This document shows, piece after piece, positions 1 to 7,933 of a stretch of DNA of 52,808 bases. A model generated the notes under the pieces. That model did no database searches, was not told the DNA's origin, and saw only the letters and a list, made by a program, of their open reading frames with translations. The stretch is from CAG-217 sp963638105. GTDB taxonomy: Bacteria > Bacillota > Clostridia > Oscillospirales > Acutalibacteraceae. The position numbers and the translations under genes were made by a program. Where the stretch lies: positions 1 through 52,808 of the forward strand of contig CAVHPP010000014.1 of assembly GCA_963638105.1 (NCBI GenBank), written 5' to 3'. The first letter of the stretch is position 1, and the number at the start of each line of letters is the position of its first letter.

Positions 1-581
1 GCGCTCTTTTGCGTGTGCTCCAGCTCCACTTGCACCTTTACATCACCCCGGTACTTTTTCTCCGTGGTGTAGGTAAAGGTGTTGCCGATCTCTAGGGTCA
101 CTTCTTTCTCGTCCACCTGCTTGCCGTTAATGGTAATGCGCAGCTTGTCCGTGCGGGTATCTGTGCCGGCAGGCAGAGAAACGGAAATGTGAATTTTGCG
201 GTTGGCGGCCACGGTGGTTGTGGTAGTTGTGGTCTTTTTCGTGGAAGTTTCTTTCTTCTTGGTGGCCTTTTCCGTCTTATCCTTGCCGGACTTGGCGGTG
301 GTGCCGGTCTTACCGTCCTTTGCAGCCGAACCGCCGTTACCGGCGGATTTGCCGTCGGCAGTGTTCTCCCCTGCCGCTACGGTGTTGCCCTTGGCGTCCG
401 TTTGGGGTATGGTAACCACCCGGGTTTGGGCTTTGCCATCCTTATCCGTAACGGTCTTGCCGTTCTCATCGGTCACATCCACCACAGCTGTGACCTCCTG
501 TTCTGTATATTGCTTTTTGCTGCAAGCAGCGAATGCCAGTACCATACTGCAAACCAGCAGCAATGCCATTGCTTTTTTCAT
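1..581 (-). CDS. Putative lipoprotein, 3' end cut by the window
   Basis: Exported lipoprotein of unknown function. The start codon ATG (579-581) follows AAAGGAGCTGTTATA, a good ribosome site. The N-terminus is MKKAMALLLVCSMVLAFAAC, a short basic and hydrophobic signal ending in a lipobox-like LAFAAC, so Cys20 should be lipidated. A low-complexity linker rich in Lys, Thr, Gly and Ala follows, including a run of seven Thr around residue 115. After it comes a predicted beta-rich stretch (NRKIHISVSLPAGTDTRTDK and ITINGKQVDEKEVTLEIGN) that runs off the window. The linker looks like a cell-wall spacer holding an extracellular domain away from the membrane. The gene lies 13 bp downstream of nadE on the same strand and may be read with it. 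The domain was not identified. Confidence 0.8.
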   Translation of the reverse strand, partial: MKKAMALLLVCSMVLAFAACSKKQYTEQEVTAVVDVTDENGKTVTDKDGKAQTRVVTIPQTDAKGNTVAAGENTADGKSAGNGGSAAKDGKTGTTAKSGKDKTEKATKKKETSTKKTTTTTTTVAANRKIHISVSLPAGTDTRTDKLRITINGKQVDEKEVTLEIGNTFTYTTEKKYRGDVKVQVELEHTQKS

Positions 582-594
582 TATAACAGCTCCT

Positions 595-2493
595 TTATAT
601 GCGTTCATCCGGTTGTAAAAACGCCTGCATCGCCGCGTCGCTGGGCATACGCCAGTCGCCCCGTGGGCTCAGCGACACAGAACCCACCTTGGGCGAATCC
701 GGAATGCAGGACCGCTTAAATTGACTGATAAAGAACCGGCGCAAAAATTCCGTCAGCCACCGGTCAATGGTGGGGCGGTCATACCGGCCATCAAAGGCTT
801 TCTCCGCCAGCATAGCCAGCTTTTCCCGGTTAAAGCCGAAGCGCACAAAGTGATAGAGGAAAAAGTCGTGCAATTCATAGGGGCCGATCTTCTCCTCCGT
901 TTTTTGGGCGATCTTGCCATTGGCATCCGGGGGCAGCAGCTCCGGCGACACCGGCGTGTCCAGCACATCCCGCAAGATCTCTTCCGTGCGGCCGCCCAAC
1001 TCCCCGGCCACATAATCCACCAGGTAGCGCACCAGGGTCTTGGGCACGGAGGCATTCACGCCGTACATACTCATGTGGTCGCCGTTGTAGGTACACCAGC
1101 CCATGGCCAGTTCGCTCAGATCGCCGGTGCCTACCAGTAGGCAGCCCTCTTTATTGGCCAGGTCAAAGAGAATTTGGGTGCGCTCTCTGGCCTGGGTGTT
1201 CTCATAAGTAATGTCATGCACCGACGGGTCGTGATCAATGTCCGCCATGTGCTGCACACAGGCGTCTGCAATGGAGATCTCTCGCCGGGTGACGCCCAGC
1301 GCTTCCATAAGATCCAGCGCGTTGCGATAGGTGCGGTCCGTGGTGCCAAACCCGGGCATGGTCACGCCCAGCACGGCGCCGGCCGGTTTGCCCAGCAGTT
1401 CCATTGCCCGCACAGCCACCAGCAGCGCCAAGGTGGAGTCCAGACCGCCGCTGATCCCCAGCACGCAACCCTTGGAGCCTACATGCTCCAGCCGCCCGGC
1501 CAAGCCGCTGGCCTGAAGCAGGAAAATCTCCTTGCACCGCTCTCGGCGCTGGGCGTCCGCTGCCGGCACAAAGGGGTGAGGGTCCACAATGCGGTACGCC
1601 AAATCATTCTCCCCATTGGGCACCGGACAAAACTGTACCGCCCCGCCGGGCCGGTTCTCAAAGGACATATTTTGCCGCCGCTGGGCGTTCAACTTCTCAA
1701 TATCCACATCGGCAACGGTGAGCACACTCTCCCGGGCAAACCGTTCCCCCTCTGCCAAAATGCCGCCGTTCTCCGCCACCAAGGTGGCACCGCTGAACAC
1801 CAGATCCGTGGTGCTCTCATGCACCCCGGCGCCGGCATACACATACCCGGCCACGCAGCGGGCGGACTGGCCTGCCACCAGGTCCCGACGATAGGCCGCC
1901 TTGGACACATACTCGTCGCTGGCAGACAAATTGGCAATCAAATTGGCACCTTGCAGCGCCAAAGCACCGCTGGGGGGCTGAGGCACCCACAGGTCCTCGC
2001 ACAGCTCCACACCCAGCAGCACGCCGCTGCCCAGGTCAAACAGTTGACTGCCCATGGGCACGCCGTTTACCGTCTGTACCGTATCAAAATCCGCGCCGGA
2101 GGCGAACCAGCGCTTTTCGTAAAACTCATTATAATTGGCCAGGTGCACCTTGGGCACCATACCCTGCACCTGCCCATCCCGAAGCAACAGGGCACAGTTA
2201 TAAAGACTATTCTTATAGGGTACCGGGGCGCCGATGAGCACTGCAATATCCTTGCCCGCCGTGTAGGCTGCCAGCCGCCGCACCGCCCGATCCGCCGCCT
2301 GCTGCAACGCAGCGCTAAAAAACAGATCCGCGCAGGTATAGCCGGTAACGGACAGCTCCGGGGTCACCAACAGGCGTACCTGCTGCGCCACAGCCCGGTC
2401 GATTACTGTCTCCAGCTGCCCGGCGTTATAATCCGGGTCTGCCACGCGCAAACGGGGCGCTGCCGCCGCCACTCTGAAAAATCCGTAATTCAT
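595..2493 (-). CDS. nadE: Glutamine-dependent NAD+ synthetase
   Basis: Makes NAD+ from deamido-NAD+, ATP and glutamine in the cytoplasm, the last step of NAD biosynthesis. At 632 residues it has the usual two-domain length. An N-terminal nitrilase-type glutaminase carries the Glu (TPELSVTGYTC), Lys (PKVHLANYNEFYEKRWF) and Cys (GVELCEDLWVP) triad. The C-terminal synthetase has the PP-loop GISGGLDSTLAL around residue 350, followed by GTGDLSELAMGWCTYNGDH. The ATG overlaps the stop of the upstream epimerase gene by 4 bases (ATGA), so the two are translationally coupled. The pairing may simply be housekeeping clustering. Identification is firm because both catalytic centres are intact. Confidence 0.96.
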   Translation of the reverse strand: MNYGFFRVAAAAPRLRVADPDYNAGQLETVIDRAVAQQVRLLVTPELSVTGYTCADLFFSAALQQAADRAVRRLAAYTAGKDIAVLIGAPVPYKNSLYNCALLLRDGQVQGMVPKVHLANYNEFYEKRWFASGADFDTVQTVNGVPMGSQLFDLGSGVLLGVELCEDLWVPQPPSGALALQGANLIANLSASDEYVSKAAYRRDLVAGQSARCVAGYVYAGAGVHESTTDLVFSGATLVAENGGILAEGERFARESVLTVADVDIEKLNAQRRQNMSFENRPGGAVQFCPVPNGENDLAYRIVDPHPFVPAADAQRRERCKEIFLLQASGLAGRLEHVGSKGCVLGISGGLDSTLALLVAVRAMELLGKPAGAVLGVTMPGFGTTDRTYRNALDLMEALGVTRREISIADACVQHMADIDHDPSVHDITYENTQARERTQILFDLANKEGCLLVGTGDLSELAMGWCTYNGDHMSMYGVNASVPKTLVRYLVDYVAGELGGRTEEILRDVLDTPVSPELLPPDANGKIAQKTEEKIGPYELHDFFLYHFVRFGFNREKLAMLAEKAFDGRYDRPTIDRWLTEFLRRFFISQFKRSCIPDSPKVGSVSLSPRGDWRMPSDAAMQAFLQPDERI

Positions 2494-3377
2494 TTCATCT
2501 CTCCGCTCAGCATGGTAATTTTATAACCAAAGGTGGCTGTCTCCCCCGGCTGCAAAACGGTCACGCCCCGGCGGTGTTCCAGGGTGCCGTCCTCGTCCGT
2601 ACAATGAGAAATGCCGCTCCAAGGCTCCAATGCCACAAAGGGGGCGTCATTCTCTGCGGACCAAACCAGCAAGTTGGCCATATCCTGGTACTCCACCCGC
2701 ACGCCGTAGCCCATCGGGCCCAGCAAGGTAGCCGCCTTGGCCTCCACCTGATCAAAAATCAATGCGTCGTCATAAAACAGATCATGCCGCAGGGGCAGTT
2801 CCTGCCCATTCACCAGCACATTGTACCGACGCGCCGGATCCACGATCCCGGTTTGGTGATCCGGGCGCAAGGGCGCCTTGGTCACAGGACGATCAAAGCG
2901 CACCTTGTAATCCTCAAACCGCTCCCCTGCTGCCAGCGGGCAGTTAAAGGCCGGATGGCCGCCGATCACAAAGGGCATCGGCTCCCCGCCGCTGTTGATA
3001 ATATGATAGGTCACGGCAACGGTGCTGTCCACCAGCTCATAGCGGATCTCCAGCCGATAATCAAAGGGGTACGCCGCCAGGGTATTGTCGTCTGCCACCT
3101 GGGTAAAGGTAGCGCCGTTGCGGTGGTGCTCCGTCAGGGTAAAGGGGTTAATGCGGGCCACGCCGTGGCGTTTCATACGGCAGGGCTTGCCAAAAGCGGC
3201 AGACGCCCCCTTGGGCAGCACCCCCACAATCGGAAAGCAAACCGGTGCCTGACCGGCCCAGTAAGCCGGGTCTCCCTGCCAAAGATATTCTCGGCCGTCC
3301 CGCACCAGGGAGCGGAGCATCGCCCCCGCGTCCGTAACGGTGACGGCACAGTGTTCATTTTTTAATGTCAGTTCCAT
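2490..3377 (-). CDS. Aldose 1-epimerase family protein (LacX-like)
   Basis: Galactose-mutarotase-fold protein expected to interconvert alpha and beta anomers of a sugar or sugar phosphate in the cytoplasm. The start is placed at the ATG (3375-3377) preceded by CTGGAGGGTTCTT; an in-frame extension upstream lacks a ribosome site and would run into the -10 box. The resulting 295-residue protein has family landmarks: GRQYL-like strand EYLWQGDPAYW, the active-site His in IGGHPAFNCPL, and the catalytic Glu region ALEPWSGISHCTD. LacX-like members often have unknown substrates. It is the first gene of an operon with nadE (ATGA overlap) behind a strong sigma-A promoter. Confidence 0.88.
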   Translation of the reverse strand: MELTLKNEHCAVTVTDAGAMLRSLVRDGREYLWQGDPAYWAGQAPVCFPIVGVLPKGASAAFGKPCRMKRHGVARINPFTLTEHHRNGATFTQVADDNTLAAYPFDYRLEIRYELVDSTVAVTYHIINSGGEPMPFVIGGHPAFNCPLAAGERFEDYKVRFDRPVTKAPLRPDHQTGIVDPARRYNVLVNGQELPLRHDLFYDDALIFDQVEAKAATLLGPMGYGVRVEYQDMANLLVWSAENDAPFVALEPWSGISHCTDEDGTLEHRRGVTVLQPGETATFGYKITMLSGEMK

Positions 3378-3398
3378 AAGAACCCTCCAGTCCCCTTT

Positions 3399-3427
3399 AT
3401 TATAGCTTATCCCTACCGGCATTGCAA
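3399..3427 (-). promoter_or_regulatory. Sigma-A promoter of the epimerase-nadE operon
   Basis: On the minus strand TTGCAA (3422-3427), a 17-bp spacer and TATAAT (3399-3404) lie about 22 bp upstream of the epimerase start codon. Boxes and spacing are close to consensus. Confidence 0.75.
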
Positions 3428-3484
3428 TAAAAACAGGCGGGGTTTTCAGAGTTTACAAAAAAGCCAAAATCTACCTGCAAAATG

Positions 3485-3513
3485 TTGCAAATCCCCTGCA
3501 TATAGTATAGAAT
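3485..3513 (+). promoter_or_regulatory. Probable sigma-A promoter for the acidic unknown protein
   Basis: TTGCAA (3485-3490), a 17-bp spacer and TAGAAT (3508-3513) stand 43 bp before the ATG at 3557. It is divergent from the epimerase promoter within a 179-bp gap. Confidence 0.6.
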
Positions 3514-3556
3514 ATGAATAGCCTTGCGCAAATGCGACAGACAGAGGAGAACGGCA

Positions 3557-4132
3557 ATGGATATTGATACCTTTATTCACGAAGCCATTTTTGGCGAGAA
3601 AGAACAGCACCGCATTTTTTACTACCTGATGTGGGAGAACCTGCAGGAGGTGGGCTATGTAATCACCGATGAGAGCGGCTACGAGATCGACAGTGTGTTC
3701 AAGGCGGTGGCACTGCAAAATCTGGTAGGCGAGTTTGCCTACCGGTTGTATGATACAGTGAACGAAACCGGATATGAGGATGTACTGGAGTACCTGGGCA
3801 CCCTGGCTATCGGCGAGGACGATATTCTGCAATACTGCGAGAACGACCCGGAAATTCTGGTAGAGCCGGAGGATTTCGAGCTAACGGTCAAGAACGCGCT
3901 GGACACCATCACTGAGCGCACAGCGGACAAGCTGTTAGAGGAATTCTCTGCCGATGATCTGTTTGACTATCTGTTTACCGCCACTTATGACTTTGAGCAA
4001 GACTTTACCTACGAGTTTGAGGACACGGACGAATTTCAGGCCTTTGTGGACTCCAACGCAGACCAGCTGGACAACTATAAAGAGGAATACCCGGCTGTTA
4101 TGCGCTGGGTGGAAGGCGGTATGGTCTGCTGA
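3557..4132 (+). CDS. Acidic protein of unknown function
   Basis: I do not recognise this 191-residue protein. The ATG at 3557 is chosen because it follows CAGAGGAGAACGGCA, a good ribosome site; an upstream in-frame ATG lacks one. There is no signal peptide or membrane segment, so it should be cytoplasmic. It is strongly acidic, rich in Glu, Asp, Tyr and Phe, and looks all-helical, with a C-terminal half dominated by acidic/aromatic stretches (LFTATYDFEQDFTYEFEDTD). It has its own promoter upstream and a hairpin terminator 20 bp downstream, so it is monocistronic. No catalytic motif is visible. It could be a lineage-specific stress or regulatory protein, but nothing in the neighbourhood settles this. 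Confidence 0.8.
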   Translation: MDIDTFIHEAIFGEKEQHRIFYYLMWENLQEVGYVITDESGYEIDSVFKAVALQNLVGEFAYRLYDTVNETGYEDVLEYLGTLAIGEDDILQYCENDPEILVEPEDFELTVKNALDTITERTADKLLEEFSADDLFDYLFTATYDFEQDFTYEFEDTDEFQAFVDSNADQLDNYKEEYPAVMRWVEGGMVC

Positions 4133-4152
4133 GCGAATGACAAATATCTATA

Positions 4153-4180
4153 AAAAGGGACCTGGATTCAGGTCCCTTTT
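4153..4180. terminator. Bidirectional intrinsic terminator
   Basis: A perfect 12-bp stem, AAAAGGGACCTG / CAGGTCCCTTTT, with a GATT loop. T-rich tracts follow on both strands, so it ends both the + gene at 3557-4132 and the convergent TetR gene. Confidence 0.9.
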
Positions 4181-4195
4181 GCTTTGTATCGTCTG

Positions 4196-4816
4196 TTATT
4201 TATTGCTCTTGTTTCCATTGCCGGCTTTGTTCCCGGCAGCGTGCAGCTGCTGGGCAATCTCGGCCAAGCCGGCAGACATGGCGGAGATCATGCGCACCGT
4301 CTCTTCCTTGGTATAATCATTGCTGCAATAGTCGTTAAGCGCACCGAAAAAGCCAAAAGCCAAAAAGCTCTTGCTCACAGAGGAACGCTGACTGCGAAAA
4401 TCCAAAAATTTGTTTTTGCCGATATGATCCGCAATCACATCCGTAATGGCGGCAATATCCAAATACGGCTCAATATTCCGGCTGCGAAACAGGATCCGGT
4501 ATTTTTTCTTGATCCGATTGGCGCTGACAAAAATCGTTAAGAAATACTGGTTAAAAGTGGCTGTGTCCGGCTTCTCCGCCTGATCGATCACCTTTAATGC
4601 CTGCTGGGACAGCTCTTGCACAAAGTCAATTAAAATAGAATTGACCAAATTGAACTTATCGCTGTAATGCAGGTAAAATGTGTTTCGGTTGATCTGGGCA
4701 CGCTGGGTAATATCCGTAACGGATATCTTGTCAAATTCGCTCTCCTCCAGGAGTTCAAAGAAGGCGTCCCGAATGGCGCGCTCGGTCTTTACATACCGCA
4801 GATCGGTCTCTTTCAT
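4196..4816 (-). CDS. TetR/AcrR family transcriptional regulator
   Basis: DNA-binding repressor of 206 residues, the normal TetR length. The N-terminal helix-turn-helix is clear: residues about 10-55 contain AIRDAFFELLEESEFDKISV, then ITQRAQINRNTFYLHYSDKF, the classic recognition helix and following Tyr-His-Tyr stretch. The C-terminal helical half, for ligand binding and dimerisation, is variable and ends in an Asn/Lys-rich tail. It lies directly downstream of the permease/peptidase cluster on the same strand but has its own promoter, with a short inverted repeat over the -10 box, which suggests autoregulation. The permease cluster is the most likely target by position. The ligand is unknown. 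Confidence 0.9.
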   Translation of the reverse strand: MKETDLRYVKTERAIRDAFFELLEESEFDKISVTDITQRAQINRNTFYLHYSDKFNLVNSILIDFVQELSQQALKVIDQAEKPDTATFNQYFLTIFVSANRIKKKYRILFRSRNIEPYLDIAAITDVIADHIGKNKFLDFRSQRSSVSKSFLAFGFFGALNDYCSNDYTKEETVRMISAMSAGLAEIAQQLHAAGNKAGNGNKSNK

Positions 4817-4840
4817 GACTTATAGCCCCCGTCTCTAATG

Positions 4841-4881
4841 ATCGTATGACGATTATACACCACCATACCAATAAAAGTCAA
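4841..4881 (-). promoter_or_regulatory. TetR promoter with putative operator
   Basis: On the minus strand TTGACT (4876-4881), an 18-bp spacer and TATAAT (4852-4857). The inverted repeat ATCGT-ATG-ACGAT at 4841-4853 overlaps the -10 edge and start region, where a TetR dimer could block transcription. The promoter is visible directly; the operator role is inferred. Confidence 0.6.
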
Positions 4882-4921
4882 GACGGGCGATTTGCTAATT
4901 AACATGCAAGAATACGGTCTG

Positions 4922-5587
4922 TTATTTGACCCAGCCTTTCTTAAACATCAGGTGGGCAGACAGCAGCGATACCACCACGCCCACAGGAATCAGTACGCCT
5001 ACCGCCAAGTCGCCCTTAAAGAGCAACATCAGGCAGACCACGGCAACAGGCACAACAGTCAGCTTAAAGTGCTTGGCAAAATAGCTCATACCCAGCGCAC
5101 CGAACAGCGCGGGCACCACCTGCTTAAAAGCAGGGGCAAAAGCAGAGCTGTCATTGGTCAGGTACGGCAGCACCGGACTGAACAGCAGCACCCCTGCGGC
5201 AATCACCAGGGTGGTTACAATAGACGATGAGGCGCAGGCAATGGTGGAGAGCACCTCGCCCTCCTTGCTCTGGGCGCGCACCTGGGCAGAGTCCAGGGCA
5301 GAGAGCACACAGGGCAGCTTTAAGTTGTTAATATTCCCGGTTACAAAAGCCAGGTAGGTTGCCCCGGTACCCAGGAGCGGCGTGTAGGTCATTACCTCAA
5401 TCACCGCGGTGGGATAAAACAGCAGGGCAATGGGTGCCAATCCCTTAAACACCACCTGGGCGGAGGGAAAAGCGTGCAGATGGGCGCTGATAGCAACCGG
5501 CAGCATTAAGAAAATAAACAGGGCGGAGATCACCCAAAAGCGACCGTACAGATGGGTCTTTTCATTATAATCTTTATAATCTTTCAT
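4922..5587 (-). CDS. Small integral membrane protein, partner of the DUF5058 permease
   Basis: A hydrophobic protein of 221 residues with about six predicted membrane segments and a hydrophilic start, MKDYKDYNEKTHLYGR. The ATG at 5585-5587 is chosen because GGAGGGGCTGAT precedes it and because it sits 1 bp after the TGA of the DUF5058 gene, a re-initiation arrangement. Recognisable stretches include VIEVMTYTPLLGTGATYLAF, a Gly/Thr-rich helix break, and LPCVLSALDSAQVRAQSKEG, a polar loop. Tight coupling suggests that it and DUF5058 form a two-subunit permease. Neighbouring peptidases point to amino acids or short peptides as substrate, but that is inference from context. I do not recognise a named family with certainty. 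Confidence 0.8.
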   Translation of the reverse strand: MKDYKDYNEKTHLYGRFWVISALFIFLMLPVAISAHLHAFPSAQVVFKGLAPIALLFYPTAVIEVMTYTPLLGTGATYLAFVTGNINNLKLPCVLSALDSAQVRAQSKEGEVLSTIACASSSIVTTLVIAAGVLLFSPVLPYLTNDSSAFAPAFKQVVPALFGALGMSYFAKHFKLTVVPVAVVCLMLLFKGDLAVGVLIPVGVVVSLLSAHLMFKKGWVK

Positions 5588-5588
5588 A

Positions 5589-6359
5589 TCAGCCCCTCCA
5601 TTCCAGCCAAGCAATGTGGGTAGGCAGCACCTTGGCCAGAAGCATCACCGCACCCATACCGATAAACATCGCCAGCGGCATAGCCATACTTTGCAGCCAG
5701 GCAATCTTTTTCTTTTTCTCAATCTGCATAAACAGCAGCATAGACAGCATAGACACTGCCAAAGCGGTAATGCTCATGATCCCGGCGCCGTCGCCTAATA
5801 CCGCCTTGTCGCCCTGGCCCACAATAGCACGGCCCACAAAGGCACTGATCAGACCGATAAACGCCGCGGCGCTCATTACATCTGCCCAGGCAGTATTCTT
5901 GCTTACCGCCTTGCCGATACTGTTTTGAATTTTCTTCATGGCAAAGGGAATGATCACAAGAGGCATCACAGAGCCCAGGGTCATTACCCACGCGGCGGTA
6001 GAAAAGCCCAGGGGATCCGTGATCTCCGTGGACAGACCGCCGGTGTAGCCCAGTGCCTCCATGGCAGACTCCGCTGCCGGCACCTCATAAGAGATGGCAC
6101 CGATTACTGTCAGCCGGATCCAGGGCAGCACAATGCCCAGTGCGCCGGACAGGGTAAGGATGGTTGCCACAATAGAGATGGCAGGCGCCAGGCTGAACAG
6201 CGCCGACTGGGTCACCGTGCCCCGCATGGTGGCGGTGGAGATCCCCAGCTTTTTGCCCTGCTTCCAGGCTCGAATGAGAAAAAACAGCGACTGAGCCAGC
6301 ACAAAAACCACAATAAAGCCGCCCAGCGCATACATAAATCCGCTTTCTTTAAAATCCAT
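5589..6359 (-). CDS. DUF5058 family membrane protein (putative permease)
   Basis: A 256-residue integral membrane protein with about six to seven membrane segments that I recognise as DUF5058-like. The N-terminus has a helix followed by LIRAWKQGKKLGIS and the family-type stretch TQSALFSLAPAISIVATILT, then LGIVLPWIRLTVIGAISYE. The family has no proven function that I know; its make-up resembles secondary transporters or carboxylate permeases. The gene sits 14 bp behind the M20 peptidase and 1 bp ahead of its small membrane partner, so all three are co-transcribed. Uptake or export of the peptidase substrate or product is a reasonable but untested role. Confidence 0.82.
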   Translation of the reverse strand: MDFKESGFMYALGGFIVVFVLAQSLFFLIRAWKQGKKLGISTATMRGTVTQSALFSLAPAISIVATILTLSGALGIVLPWIRLTVIGAISYEVPAAESAMEALGYTGGLSTEITDPLGFSTAAWVMTLGSVMPLVIIPFAMKKIQNSIGKAVSKNTAWADVMSAAAFIGLISAFVGRAIVGQGDKAVLGDGAGIMSITALAVSMLSMLLFMQIEKKKKIAWLQSMAMPLAMFIGMGAVMLLAKVLPTHIAWLEWRG

Positions 6360-6373
6360 ATCACTTTCCCCCT

Positions 6374-7840
6374 TTACTCTGCGGTCATCAACCGAATGTA
6401 GCGCTTAAAGAAGGTGACGCCCTGGGTCATCTGACCCACGGGAATGCGCTCATTGGTGGAGTGGGTGGTGAGCAGCAGCGCCGTGTCCACCGTAAAGGGC
6501 GCAAAGCGATAAATATTGCTGCACACATTCTCGTAATTATAAGCGTCTGTGCCGCCCATCACCAAATAGGGCGCCACAATATTCTTTTCGTCCAGATTGA
6601 CGGACAGCCGACGCAGGGTATCAAAAGCTCGGGTGTCCGTGGGTGATACAATGCTGGGCTCCTTGCCCTTGATAAATTCAATCTCCACATTGTCGCCGCC
6701 CATATATTTCTCAATATGCCGCTGCACATCCGCAATGGTCTGGCCCGGCATAATGCGGAAGTTTACCGTTACGCTGGCCTTTTGGGGCAGCACATTGGCG
6801 GCAGGCGAACCGCTGGCCATGGTCACACCGGTAGTGGTGCGGATCAAGGACGCAGCCGGCGGGATCTGCTTCATCACCAGCTTCAGCACCGGGCGCAGCA
6901 GCCACAGGTTGCACAGTACCACCCGCCCCGGGTAAGTGGCGTGGCGGCCGATGTCCGTAAACATATTATAAACAAAAGGCAAAATGGTGCTCTTAAACTG
7001 GTGGTTCTCCAGTCGCTCCACCTTCTTTGCCAACTGGCCGATGGCGGTGTGTTTGGGTGGTTGAGAAGAATGGCCGCCTTTGGACTTTACCGTGATCTTA
7101 AAGTCCGCATAGCCTTTCTCTGCCACGCCCACGCCGGTCAGGTTAGCGTCCAGCAGCCCCTTTACATGCGCCGGCAGCATGGCGCCGCCCTCGTCTACCA
7201 CGCTGTCCAGGTGCACGCCCCGGCGTTCCAATTCCCGGGCCAATTCCCGGGCACCGTTGTTGCCGCCGCTGACGATCTCCTCATTATGCCCCAGGCACAG
7301 GTACACCCCGCGCTTTGGGGTATAGCCCTCCTCCAGCAGGGTTTCCACGCTCTCCATCAGGCAGATCAGGTGGTTCTTCATATCCAGCGCACCGCGACCC
7401 CAAATAAACTGGCCGTCATTTACGCCGTCAAAGGCCGGGTGTTCCCAGTCCCCCTCGGTGCCCTCGCTGATGGGCACCACATCCTGATGGGCCAAAAAGG
7501 CAATGGGATCCAGGTCGGGATCCGTCCCCTCCCAGTAAAACAGCAGACTGGCGGTGGAAATATGGTCCAGTTTCAGATTTTTGTGAATCAGCGGGTAGGA
7601 CTGTTCCAAAAACGCATGGAAGCGGTCAAACGCGCCCCAATCCGTTTGGCTCTCATCCTCGCAGGAGATGGTCTTGATCTGAATCGCCTGACTGAGCCGG
7701 TCGCACGCCCGCTGCCCGTTCACCTGCTCCGGCGGAAATTCCTCCCGCTGTGGCTTAGGCGCCGTAAAGAACGCTGCGCGGATCAGCGTGATCACGATAA
7801 ACGCAGCCAGCAAACCTAAAACAATATACAAAGCCGTCAT
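6374..7840 (-). CDS. M20 family metallopeptidase (PM20D1-like), membrane-anchored
   Basis: A zinc-dependent carboxypeptidase or amidohydrolase of 488 residues. A single N-terminal hydrophobic helix (residues about 3-26) suggests a membrane anchor. The M20 di-zinc motifs are in order: FLAHQDVVP (His ligand and Asp), WGRGALDMKN (bridging Asp), GHNEEIVSG (catalytic Glu pair), VVDEGGAM, and late GGTDAYNYEN. The long spacing and PM20D1-type layout fit enzymes that cleave or form N-acyl amino acids or dipeptides. The ATG follows AAAGGGGAAAAGAAA. It lies between the M28 peptidase gene and the permease genes in one transcriptional direction, suggesting that the released amino acids are substrates of the permease. 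Confidence 0.9.
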   Translation of the reverse strand: MTALYIVLGLLAAFIVITLIRAAFFTAPKPQREEFPPEQVNGQRACDRLSQAIQIKTISCEDESQTDWGAFDRFHAFLEQSYPLIHKNLKLDHISTASLLFYWEGTDPDLDPIAFLAHQDVVPISEGTEGDWEHPAFDGVNDGQFIWGRGALDMKNHLICLMESVETLLEEGYTPKRGVYLCLGHNEEIVSGGNNGARELARELERRGVHLDSVVDEGGAMLPAHVKGLLDANLTGVGVAEKGYADFKITVKSKGGHSSQPPKHTAIGQLAKKVERLENHQFKSTILPFVYNMFTDIGRHATYPGRVVLCNLWLLRPVLKLVMKQIPPAASLIRTTTGVTMASGSPAANVLPQKASVTVNFRIMPGQTIADVQRHIEKYMGGDNVEIEFIKGKEPSIVSPTDTRAFDTLRRLSVNLDEKNIVAPYLVMGGTDAYNYENVCSNIYRFAPFTVDTALLLTTHSTNERIPVGQMTQGVTFFKRYIRLMTAE

Positions 7841-7880
7841 TTTCTTTTCCCCTTTCCGTAAAAAACAGCCTTAATCTGCA

Positions 7881-7908
7881 AAGCGGCACCCAAACCCGGG
7901 TACCGCTT
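7881..7908 (-). other. Stem-loop between the M28 and M20 peptidase genes
   Basis: An 11-bp stem (AAGCGGTACCC / GGGTGCCGCTT on the minus strand, one G-U pair) in the 93-bp gap. It has no immediate U-tract, so it may be an RNA stabiliser or processing site rather than a full terminator. Confidence 0.45.
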
Positions 7909-7933
7909 ATACATTTGTATTGGATTTACACGC

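Noticed and set aside
1174..2526. Long plus-strand open frame (450 codons) opposite nadE
   Set aside because: It mirrors the high-GC third positions of nadE, has no ribosome site and yields a His/Gln-rich composition without motifs.
7881..7908. Intrinsic terminator between the M28 and M20 genes
   Set aside because: The stem is good but no U-tract follows on the minus strand, so only a generic stem-loop is listed.
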